Both the position numbers and the translations under genes were made by a program. 6,300 nt of DNA from Bacteroidales bacterium (GTDB taxonomy: Bacteria > Bacteroidota > Bacteroidia > Bacteroidales > VadinHA17): the NCBI GenBank assembly GCA_025455505.1, contig JALOMK010000141.1, forward strand, positions 1 to 6,300, given 5' to 3'. Shown piece by piece: positions 1 through 5,972 of the stretch (positions are counted from its first letter, which is position 1; every line of letters starts with the position of its first letter). The notes below the pieces were generated by a model. That model saw only the letters and a list, made by a program, of their open reading frames with translations. It did not search any database and had not been told where the DNA came from.

Positions 1-1231
1 TGGAACTCTCTGATATTGACATCATTGTAGCAGCCAGCGGGGTTGGTATCCCTTTTTCATTCAATCCTGTTACGAGAGCCTCCCCGATTCCAAGCGCTGT
101 TATGACCTCATCTGTCTTATAGTAATCCGAAAGCGGGTAATTCTCGGCTGTGAGTTTGATAGCCTTCCGGTCGATGGCTGTGAATGCCCTCAGTGCATGC
201 TGTACTTTAAGGCCAAGCTGCGAAAGCACACCGTTCGGAACATCTGTCGGATTCTGTGTAACGAAGAATATACCTACGCCTTTCGATCTGATAAGTTTCA
301 CAATGTTCTCTATCTGGTCGAGCAGGGCCTGGCTGGCCTGGTTGAAGATCAGGTGCGCCTCATCAATGAATATCACAAGTTCCGGCTTCTCTGCGTCCCC
401 CTTCTCGGGCATCTGTCCGTAGATTTCAGCCAGAAGTGAAAGCATGAATGTTGAAAAGAGCTTTGGCTTATCCTGTATGTCTGTAAGTCTTAAAATATTG
501 ATGTAGCCATTCCCGTTCCTGTCTCGCCTCATCAGGTCACGGATTTCGAATGAAAGTTCACCGAAAAACAGATCAGCTCCCTGCTGTTCAAGTTCGAGTA
601 TCTTGCGCGTAATTATGCCCGTAGTGGCAGTCGATATTTTTCCATAGTCCTTTTCAATCTCCTCCTTGCCTTCATCAGTCACGTATTGAACAACCTTTTT
701 AAGGTCTTTCAGGTCGAGGAGCGCCAGCCTGTTATCGTCGCAGTACTGGAAAATAACTGCAAGCACCCCTGCCTGCGTGTCGTTCAGGTCAAGGATCCGT
801 GAAAGAAGCACGGGACCAAACTCTGAAACAGTGGCTCTCAGCCTTACGCCATCCTGTTGAGACAGGGTCAGCAGTTCTACAGGGAATCCCTTTGGTGAGA
901 ATGGCAATCCGATCCGGGCATGTCTTTCGGTTATGAATGGCTTTTCTTCACCGGGCATCGCAACGCCGCTAAGGTCGCCCTTGACATCCATAAGCAGCAC
1001 AGGGACCCCTTTCTCCGACAATTGTTCCGAGATCACCTGGAGGGTTTTCGTCTTTCCCGTACCGGTGGCTCCTGCAATAAGACCGTGCCTGTTCATTGTT
1101 TTCATGGCGACCCTGACAAAGGTGTCCTGGACCGGATGCCCGTCGAGAATAGCCCCTCCGAGTATAATGCTGTCTCCCTTGCAGGCATATCCATCATTAA
1201 TATGAGTCAAAAAACTTTCCTGCTTATTCAT
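1..1231 (-). CDS. HerA-like ATPase, DUF853/YjgR family (3' end cut by window edge)
   Basis: Reading the minus strand from 1231 gives an uninterrupted frame of 410 codons that leaves the window before any stop, so the C-terminus is missing (I recall the family as about 500 residues). Residues 54-61 form a Walker A motif, GATGTGKT. It is followed by LLMDVKGDLSG, a family signature. A Walker B motif, LVIFIDEAHLIF, has its Asp-Glu pair at residues 290-291 (positions 359-364). The segment FFVTQNPTDVP, then LGLKVQHALRAFT, is the sensor-like block typical of DUF853. The protein is expected to be a cytoplasmic, probably hexameric, P-loop ATPase related to the HerA/FtsK translocases; its substrate and role are poorly defined in the family. 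The start is ambiguous: an in-frame ATG lies two codons upstream at 1237, and a stop (TAA) lies three codons before that. Neither start has a clear ribosome binding site. It is transcribed divergently from the YegP-type gene. The family call is firm; the biological function is not. Confidence 0.93.
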   Translation of the reverse strand, partial: MNKQESFLTHINDGYACKGDSIILGGAILDGHPVQDTFVRVAMKTMNRHGLIAGATGTGKTKTLQVISEQLSEKGVPVLLMDVKGDLSGVAMPGEEKPFITERHARIGLPFSPKGFPVELLTLSQQDGVRLRATVSEFGPVLLSRILDLNDTQAGVLAVIFQYCDDNRLALLDLKDLKKVVQYVTDEGKEEIEKDYGKISTATTGIITRKILELEQQGADLFFGELSFEIRDLMRRDRNGNGYINILRLTDIQDKPKLFSTFMLSLLAEIYGQMPEKGDAEKPELVIFIDEAHLIFNQASQALLDQIENIVKLIRSKGVGIFFVTQNPTDVPNGVLSQLGLKVQHALRAFTAIDRKAIKLTAENYPLSDYYKTDEVITALGIGEALVTGLNEKGIPTPLAATMMSISESS

Positions 1232-1296
1232 AGTCATTAATATTTAAAATAATTTCGTGTTCTGTTCGCAATTTAGGCCATTATTTTCATCGGCAA

Positions 1297-1312
1297 AAAC
1301 TGTTTTCAGTTT
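1297..1312. other. Small inverted repeat in divergent intergenic region
   Basis: AAACTG and CAGTTT are perfect 6-base arms separated by TTTT. The repeat lies between the divergent ATPase and YegP-type genes. On either strand it could fold into a short AT-rich hairpin followed by a T-rich run, or it could be a protein-binding site. The stem is too short and AT-rich to call a terminator. The rest of 1232-1482 is AT-rich non-coding sequence that also holds a 10-base palindrome, TGAAGCTTCA, at 1327-1336. Confidence 0.25.
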
Positions 1313-1404
1313 ATTTATTTGCCGGTTGAAGCTTCAGTGAAAAGTCTGGTCAGATTCAAGTTCTATTAACTGTCTGATGATGAAAAATAAGATAGAGCCC
1401 AAAT

Positions 1405-1438
1405 GTTTCGACTTTTAAACAAAACTATCGTATTTTTG
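1405..1438 (+). promoter_or_regulatory. Predicted Bacteroidota-type promoter for the YegP-type gene
   Basis: TATTTTTG at 1431-1438 matches the Bacteroidota -7 consensus TAnnTTTG. The -33 side is poor: only a GTTTC-like stretch near 1405-1409 sits at about the right distance. If it is used, transcription would start near 1445 and leave a leader of roughly 38 nt before the ATG at 1483. It would drive the YegP-DUF3078-mscL cluster. Confidence 0.5.
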
Positions 1439-1482
1439 TTAGACCTACTGATATTTTTCAGAACTAACTTAAATCTTGAATC

Positions 1483-1818
1483 ATGGCAAAATTTGAAGTT
1501 TATCAGAGCGGGAAGAAGAATGAATTCCGTTTTCGTCTTAAGGCCGGTAACGGTCAGACAATTCTCAGCAGCGAAGGCTATTCGACAAAAGCAGCATGCC
1601 TTAACGGCATTGAGTCGGTTAGGAAAAATGCAGGCGATGCAAAAAGGTTCAGCACCTCGCAGACGCCAACAAAAATGTTCAGGTTTACGATGTCCGCAGG
1701 AAATAACCAGGTGATCGGTACAAGTCAGAATTACAAGAGCCAGAGCGGTTGTGTAAACGGGATTGAATCAGTGAAAAAGAATGCCGCGCAGGCTGAAGTC
1801 AAGGAAGTTGAAAAATAA
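1483..1818 (+). CDS. YegP-family protein (two DUF1508 repeats)
   Basis: This 111-residue protein consists of two tandem DUF1508 units. The first (about residues 15-50) has FRFRLKAGNGQTIL, then SEGYSTKAACLNGIESVRKN. The second (about residues 65-100) has FRFTMSAGNNQVIG, then SQNYKSQSGCVNGIESVKKN. Each unit contains the family hallmark of a phenylalanine-rich strand, a glycine turn and a C(L/V)NGIESV(R/K)KNA helix. Length and architecture match the YegP/UPF0339 family (E. coli YegP is about 110 residues). No signal peptide or membrane segment is present, so it is probably cytoplasmic. The molecular function of the family is not established. The C-terminus is short and charged (EVKEVEK). The ATG at 1483 is chosen because the protein then begins MAKFEVYQSG, as family members do, and because it lies just behind the predicted promoter. 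The next gene starts 6 nt after the stop, which suggests cotranscription. Confidence 0.9.
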   Translation: MAKFEVYQSGKKNEFRFRLKAGNGQTILSSEGYSTKAACLNGIESVRKNAGDAKRFSTSQTPTKMFRFTMSAGNNQVIGTSQNYKSQSGCVNGIESVKKNAAQAEVKEVEK

Positions 1819-1824
1819 GAGACT

Positions 1825-2817
1825 ATGAATTTGAAAAAGATCTTTACGCATGGTATTACCAACCCCGCAATTAATTGCGGGGTTATGATCATAGTCCTAA
1901 TTGTTTATGCCACCGGGAACACCTCAGCCCAGGTAACAGATGCCGAGAAGCAACTGAGGGCAGTTACCACTGACACACTACAGGGCTGGAGAAAAGGCGG
2001 TGTGGTAACCTTAAGCGTGGCCCAGACCTCACTTACGAACTGGGCATCGGGCGGCCAGAATTCGCTATCTCTTAACGGGCTCTTCAGCGGTTTCGCATAT
2101 TACAAGAAAGGAAAGACAGCCTGGGACAACACACTCGACCTGGGGTACGGCCTTCTTAAACAGGGTGATGAAGATTTCAGAAAGACAGACGACAAGATTG
2201 AATTCGTTTCAAAATTCGGACAGGAGGCATTTGGAAAATTCTATTATTCCGCCCTTGCGAGCTTCAAAACACAGTTTTCACCCGGATACAATTACCCCGA
2301 CAGGGTCAACAAGATATCCGATATCTTCGCTCCTGCATACCTTATGGCCGCAGCAGGTCTCGACTATAAGCCGAATCCGTATTTCAGCGTGTTCCTGGCT
2401 CCGATTACAGGCAAATTCACTTTTGTCACGGACGAGACCCTTTCCGACGCGGGAGCCTTCGGCGTAAGTCCTGGCGAGACATCCCGAAGTGAAATAGGAG
2501 GATACCTCAGGGCAGTATATTCAAGGGCTGACTTCAAATCGGAGTTTCTCAAGAACATTACATTCACAACAAAGCTCGATCTCTTCTCAAACTATACGAA
2601 CAATCCCCAGAATATCGATGTAAACTGGGATGTCCTTCTCGGGATGAAAGTAAACAAGTTCCTTACAGTGAGCCTTGTCACCCAGCTTATCTACGATGAC
2701 GACATAATGGTTCCTTTCGACAGTGATGACAATGGTACCATAGCAGCCGGTGAAGGAGTAAAGTCGAAGGTACAGTTCAAGGAGATCCTTGGTGTTGGTT
2801 TTTCCGTGAAATTCTAA
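1825..2817 (+). CDS. DUF3078 family outer-membrane beta-barrel-like protein
   Basis: This 330-residue protein is predicted to be exported. A hydrophobic segment at residues 21-32 (MIIVLIVYATGN) is followed by a plausible signal peptidase site near TSAQ at residues 33-36. The mature part resembles DUF3078, with an early GWRKGGVVTLSVAQTSLTNW block and GGQNSLSLNGLF. It continues with alternating aromatic/polar strands (for example WDNTLDLGYGLLKQ and FYYSALASFKTQF) and ends in GVGFSVKF, a terminal phenylalanine as in substrates of the outer-membrane assembly machinery. The family's function is unknown; an outer-membrane barrel is inferred from strand pattern and C-terminus. Two oddities are seen. 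A charged MNLKK start is separated from the hydrophobic core by residues 8-20, of which 13-20 are encoded by a perfect palindrome. Residues 299-310 form an EF-hand-like loop. An internal ATG at 1885 would give an uncharged, very short signal peptide, so the 1825 start is preferred. It follows the YegP-type gene by 6 nt and precedes mscL by 24 nt. Confidence 0.88.
   Translation: MNLKKIFTHGITNPAINCGVMIIVLIVYATGNTSAQVTDAEKQLRAVTTDTLQGWRKGGVVTLSVAQTSLTNWASGGQNSLSLNGLFSGFAYYKKGKTAWDNTLDLGYGLLKQGDEDFRKTDDKIEFVSKFGQEAFGKFYYSALASFKTQFSPGYNYPDRVNKISDIFAPAYLMAAAGLDYKPNPYFSVFLAPITGKFTFVTDETLSDAGAFGVSPGETSRSEIGGYLRAVYSRADFKSEFLKNITFTTKLDLFSNYTNNPQNIDVNWDVLLGMKVNKFLTVSLVTQLIYDDDIMVPFDSDDNGTIAAGEGVKSKVQFKEILGVGFSVKF
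1861..1884. repeat. Perfect 24-bp palindrome inside the signal-peptide coding region
   Basis: AACCCCGCAATT is followed immediately by its exact reverse complement AATTGCGGGGTT, giving 12-base arms with no spacer. It occupies eight complete codons (residues 13-20, NPAINCGV) of the DUF3078 gene. In RNA it could form a stem of about 10 pairs capped by UUAA. No T-run follows (ATGATCATAG comes next), so it is not a standard intrinsic terminator. It lies 36 nt into the coding region, where a stable hairpin could affect translation or act as attenuator, processing site or protein-binding site. Confidence 0.85.
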
Positions 2818-2841
2818 TACTAACCTTTAATAACCTGACGT

Positions 2842-3240
2842 ATGAAATTACTTGACGAATTCAAGGCATTTGCCATGAGGGGCAATGTCGTAGACCTGGC
2901 TGTGGGTATAATCATTGGTGCCGCATTCGGCAAGATTGTGTCATCAGTTGTCGCTGACCTGATTATGCCCCCGATAGGATTACTGGTGGGGGGTGTCAAT
3001 TTCACCGATCTCAAGATTGTAATGAAGGCTGCCACTGAAACTGCACCGGCCGTCACACTTAACTATGGAAACTTTATCCAGGTAGTTTTCGACTTCGTGA
3101 TTGTTGCATTTTCAGTTTTCCTTGTAATAAAGGCAATGAATGCAGCGAAGAAGAAGGAAGAAGCAGCTCCTGCTGCACCTCCTGCCCCTTCAAAGGAAGA
3201 GACTCTTCTTGCAGAGATCCGCGACCTGCTTAAAAAATAG
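2842..3240 (+). CDS. mscL: Large-conductance mechanosensitive channel MscL
   Basis: This 132-residue protein forms the homopentameric inner-membrane channel that opens under high membrane tension and releases solutes during hypo-osmotic shock. The N-terminal helix with [20 protein letters not shown] is nearly identical to E. coli MscL and aligns without gaps, so the pore-constriction glycine corresponds to G22. The first membrane helix spans about residues 15-45, including [12 protein letters not shown] periplasmic loop of about 30 residues follows, then the second helix ([21 protein letters not shown], about 78-100). After this come the basic cluster KKK, an Ala/Pro-rich linker and the amphipathic cytoplasmic helix [11 protein letters not shown]. 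Length is normal (E. coli 136). The ATG at 2842 is supported by alignment of the conserved N-terminus; no Shine-Dalgarno is evident. It starts 24 nt after the DUF3078 gene and is followed by a strong terminator, so it is probably the last gene of that transcription unit. Confidence 0.98.
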   Translation: MKLLDEFKAFAMRGNVVDLAVGIIIGAAFGKIVSSVVADLIMPPIGLLVGGVNFTDLKIVMKAATETAPAVTLNYGNFIQVVFDFVIVAFSVFLVIKAMNAAKKKEEAAPAAPPAPSKEETLLAEIRDLLKK

Positions 3241-3263
3241 TCAGGAATCTGATCCTGGGAATG

Positions 3264-3300
3264 GAGGCTGAACCGGAAAGAGGTACAGCCTCTTTTTTTT
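3264..3300 (+). terminator. Intrinsic terminator after mscL
   Basis: GAGGCTG (3264-3270) pairs perfectly with CAGCCTC (3286-3292). After one A-A mismatch the stem continues with ACC/GGT, leaving a loop GGAAAGA. Eight consecutive T residues follow at 3293-3300. It starts 24 nt after the mscL stop codon. It closes the preceding transcription unit and argues that the downstream glycosidase has its own promoter. Confidence 0.92.
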
Positions 3301-3336
3301 GGTTTATCTCCGGCATTCTCTTTTGCACGGAATCCC

Positions 3337-3353
3337 GGGGTGAATTACACCCT
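3337..3353 (+). other. Second hairpin/inverted repeat upstream of the GH95 gene
   Basis: GGGTG (3338-3342) and CACCC (3348-3352) are perfect 5-base arms around AATTA, extendable by a G-T pair at 3337/3353. A T-rich stretch (CTTTTATTTATATTT) follows. It could be a weaker back-up terminator for mscL or an operator for the GH95 gene, whose ATG is 36 nt downstream. A TATATTTA sequence at 3362-3369 resembles the Bacteroidota -7 box TAnnTTTG but lacks the final G. Confidence 0.35.
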
Positions 3354-3389
3354 CTTTTATTTATATTTACGTCAGACAACTTCATCAGA

Positions 3390-5714
3390 ATGAAAAAGAC
3401 ACTTTTCAAAATCTTACTGTCAACAGTAATAATTGTTATCTCACCTTCTCACCTTTCCTCTCAGGACAAACCAGCCCGTCTGAAAATCTGGTTCACACGC
3501 CCGGCTGCCGACTGGAACGAGGCCCTTCCTGTCGGAAACGGGAGACTGGGAGCAATGATCTTCGGGGGCATCGAGACAGAAAGGCTCGAACTCAACGAGG
3601 AATCAGTATGGTCGGGAGAGGAGAGGTGGGATGCAAATCCCGGCGCACGTGAGAACCTGCCAAAAGTCCGTAAGCTGCTTTTTGAGGGTAAGTACAGGGA
3701 GGCTGAAGAACTTGCACAGAAGGGCATAATGGGGAAGAAGCCAAATCCGCGCGCAAGCTACCAGTCGCTCGGAAACCTCTGGCTCGAATTCGGCAGGCAG
3801 CGCAGCATCAGCAATTACAGGAGAGAGCTGGATATAGAAGAGGCTGTAGCAAGAGTTTCATACACCGCAGGCCAGGTAAACTATACAAGGGAATATTTCT
3901 CCAGCGCTGCCGACCAGGCGCTGCTTGTAAGGCTGTCAGCCGACAGGCCGGGTTCGCTGACATTTACAGCCAGCCTGTCGAGAGACGAAGATATGTCTGC
4001 AATTGAATCTTCCGGCAATGAAATCTTAATGACAGAACATGTCGGAAACGGCATTGGCGTAAAGATGGCGGCAAGGCTGAAAGTACTGAACGAAGGTGGA
4101 ACCCTTGTTTCATCCGGGGACAGCATCAGGGTTGAAAAGGCCGATGCCGTGACAATTTTCCTTACAGCAGCTACAAATTACAGGGGCAGGGACGAAAAGG
4201 ATCAGTCGCTTCAGCAAATTGCCACTGCAAGCCGGAAGACATACGAGGAAATTAAGAAATCACATATTGCGGATTACCGATCGCTTTTCAGCAGGGTATC
4301 GCTCGATCTCGGCGAAAGCGAGGGAAACTGGTACCCGACGGATGCCCGTATCACTGCAATGCAGAACGGCTATACCGATACAGACCTTATTGAACTCTAT
4401 TACCAGTTCGGCAGGTACCTCCTTATCAGCAGTTCCAGACCCGGGGGACTGCCGGCCAACCTGCAGGGAATATGGGCCAGCGGGCTCAGGCCGCCATGGA
4501 GCGCCGACTATCATATTAACATAAACATACAGATGAACTACTGGCCGGCGGAGATCACAAACCTGAGTGAATTGCATACGCCCTTCATTGACTTCATCGA
4601 TGCACTCCGGCCAAATGCCAGGAGAACAGCCGCGGAAGTTTATGGAATGAAGGGCATTGTCGCACACTATACAACAGATCCCTGGCATTTCACGGAACCG
4701 GAAGGATCAATAGGTTATGGAATGTGGCCAATGGGTATTGCATGGAGCTGCCAGAACATATGGGATCATTTTCAGTTCGGGGGTGATACGGTTTACCTCA
4801 GGACAAAATCATATCCGATAATGAAAGAAGCCGCTGAATTCTGCATGGACTGGCTCGTTGAAAATCCGAAAACAGGTTACCTCGTTTCCGGTCCCTCAAT
4901 CTCACCCGAAAACCGCTTCAGGATCCCCGGGGGCACAGGAAATGCAAGCCTCCTCATGGGTCCGACAATGGACCATATGATAATACGCGACCTTCTTCAG
5001 AATACAATCAGGGCAAGCACTCTCCTCGATGCAGACAGGGCCTTCCGCAGGAAAATGGAAAAGACGCTTGAAAAGCTCTCGCCCGTCAGGGTCGGGTCCG
5101 ACGGAAGGCTGATGGAATGGACGGAGGAATTTGAGGAGCCAGAGCCGGGACACAGGCATATTTCACACCTCTATGGCCTGCATCCTGCCGACCAGGTAAC
5201 TGCACAGAAAAACCCGGAGCTGCTTGCCGCAGCGAGGAAGACTATTGATTACAGGCTGGCAAACGGCGGCGGACATACAGGATGGAGCAGGGCCTGGATA
5301 ATCAACTTCTTTGCCCGCCTGAGGGACGGAAATGCCGCCTATGAAAATGTACTTGCACTGCTCAGGAAATCAACCCTCACAAATCTTTTCGATAATCACC
5401 CGCCCTTCCAGATCGACGGCAACTTCGGAGGAACGGCAGGGATTACAGAGATGCTCCTGCAGAGCCATGCCGGCGAAGTGGAACTTCTGCCAGCCCTCCC
5501 TGCAGCCTGGAAAACCGGCTTTATCCACGGCCTAGTGGCAAGGGGAGGATTCGAGGTCGATATAGACTGGGAAAACGGTATGCTGAAACAGGCAAGGGTA
5601 AGTTCAAGACTTGGCCTCACGCTGAAAGTAAGCTACGCGGGAAATGTTAAACTTATACCAACTGAAAAAGGGAAGACCTATCTGCTTGACTCATCTCTGA
5701 ACATACTGCAATAG
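3390..5714 (+). CDS. Secreted GH95 glycoside hydrolase, probable alpha-L-fucosidase
   Basis: This 774-residue protein belongs to glycoside hydrolase family 95, inverting enzymes that release terminal alpha-1,2-linked L-fucose (some members prefer L-galactose). Residues 1-24 are a signal peptide (MKKTLFKILL, then a hydrophobic core) with no lipobox cysteine, so a soluble periplasmic enzyme is expected. The N-terminal beta-sandwich domain (about 31-275) has PVGNGRLGAMIFGG at 47-60 and LNEESVWSG. The (alpha/alpha)6 barrel (about 310-695) carries HININIQMNYWPAE with N377 and N379, SPEN with E507, and FQIDGNFG with D676. By motif these match Asn421/Asn423, the acid Glu566 and Asp766 of Bifidobacterium AfcA. 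GHRHISHLYGLHP (from 587) and GGGHTGWSRAW (626-636) are further family blocks. The C-terminal beta domain begins near LLPALP, about 698. The frame opens at 3261, but those 43 codons lie across the mscL terminator; the ATG at 3390 gives a proper signal peptide. No SusC/SusD pair is adjacent. Fucose versus L-galactose preference cannot be settled here. Confidence 0.95.
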   Translation: MKKTLFKILLSTVIIVISPSHLSSQDKPARLKIWFTRPAADWNEALPVGNGRLGAMIFGGIETERLELNEESVWSGEERWDANPGARENLPKVRKLLFEGKYREAEELAQKGIMGKKPNPRASYQSLGNLWLEFGRQRSISNYRRELDIEEAVARVSYTAGQVNYTREYFSSAADQALLVRLSADRPGSLTFTASLSRDEDMSAIESSGNEILMTEHVGNGIGVKMAARLKVLNEGGTLVSSGDSIRVEKADAVTIFLTAATNYRGRDEKDQSLQQIATASRKTYEEIKKSHIADYRSLFSRVSLDLGESEGNWYPTDARITAMQNGYTDTDLIELYYQFGRYLLISSSRPGGLPANLQGIWASGLRPPWSADYHININIQMNYWPAEITNLSELHTPFIDFIDALRPNARRTAAEVYGMKGIVAHYTTDPWHFTEPEGSIGYGMWPMGIAWSCQNIWDHFQFGGDTVYLRTKSYPIMKEAAEFCMDWLVENPKTGYLVSGPSISPENRFRIPGGTGNASLLMGPTMDHMIIRDLLQNTIRASTLLDADRAFRRKMEKTLEKLSPVRVGSDGRLMEWTEEFEEPEPGHRHISHLYGLHPADQVTAQKNPELLAAARKTIDYRLANGGGHTGWSRAWIINFFARLRDGNAAYENVLALLRKSTLTNLFDNHPPFQIDGNFGGTAGITEMLLQSHAGEVELLPALPAAWKTGFIHGLVARGGFEVDIDWENGMLKQARVSSRLGLTLKVSYAGNVKLIPTEKGKTYLLDSSLNILQ

Positions 5715-5907
5715 CTGCACCAGGTAGCAGTTTCATTAAACCGGCAGGACGCTGACTGACAGGATGAAAACCAGTATCTTCAGCCCTGATCCGATAAGAT
5801 TGATCTTCCAAAGTCGAACCGTCAAGCAGACCGGGGTCCACAACACATTGATTAACTGCTCCATACAGTCCTGCAATTAAATACTTTTAAAAGTTTTCGC
5901 AAAAATA

Positions 5908-5940
5908 TTTGGAATTTAATGTTATTTATTTCTAACTTTG
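5908..5940 (+). promoter_or_regulatory. Bacteroidota-type promoter for the membrane-protein gene
   Basis: TAACTTTG at 5933-5940 is an exact match to the -7 consensus TAnnTTTG. TTTG at 5908-5911 sits 21 nt upstream as the -33 element. The initiation point would be near 5947, giving a leader of about 26 nt to the ATG at 5973. It is the best promoter match in the window. The rest of the 5715-5972 gap shows no supported gene, RNA or strong terminator. Confidence 0.7.
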
Positions 5941-5947
5941 TGTTAGA
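5931..5947. promoter_or_regulatory. Inverted repeat overlapping the -7 box, candidate operator
   Basis: TCTAAC (5931-5936) and GTTAGA (5942-5947) are perfect 6-base arms around TTTGT. The repeat covers the predicted -7 box and start point, which is where a repressor dimer would block initiation. Small membrane proteins of this kind are, from general knowledge, often next to an XRE-type regulator, which could be encoded just beyond the window. The site could also be chance, since the region is AT-rich. Confidence 0.35.
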
Positions 5948-5972
5948 TATATTTAACTTAAAAGCGAAAATT

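Noticed and set aside
150..1240. Several plus-strand open frames of 80-106 codons
   Set aside because: They lie antisense to the HerA-like ATPase, whose minus-strand frame has Walker A and Walker B motifs and family blocks throughout. The plus-strand products show no recognisable features.
1403..1714. Plus-strand 103-codon frame overlapping the YegP-type gene
   Set aside because: It is out of frame with the two clear DUF1508 repeats and begins upstream of the predicted promoter; its product has no family features.
2815..2841. Separate promoter between the DUF3078 and mscL genes
   Set aside because: The 24-nt gap contains TAACCTTTAATA, which does not match TAnnTTTG, and there is no spaced -33 element.
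2165..3056. Overlapping frames at 2165-2467 (+), 2364-2567 (-) and 2820-3056 (-)
   Set aside because: They are shadows of the DUF3078 and mscL genes, whose own frames are clearly supported by family motifs.
4260..4688. 142-codon minus-strand frame inside the GH95 gene
   Set aside because: It is antisense to the barrel region containing the N-x-N catalytic motif. No domain, signal peptide or start context supports it.
5705..5733. Possible terminator at the end of the GH95 gene (ACTGC ... GCAGT followed by TTT)
   Set aside because: The arms are only five bases with a 17-base loop, one arm lies inside the coding region, and only a few T residues follow. This is too weak to call.
5653..5841. 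62-codon minus-strand frame across the end of the GH95 gene and the following gap
   Set aside because: It overlaps the GH95 C-terminus, has no recognisable motif, and no promoter or start context is evident on that strand.
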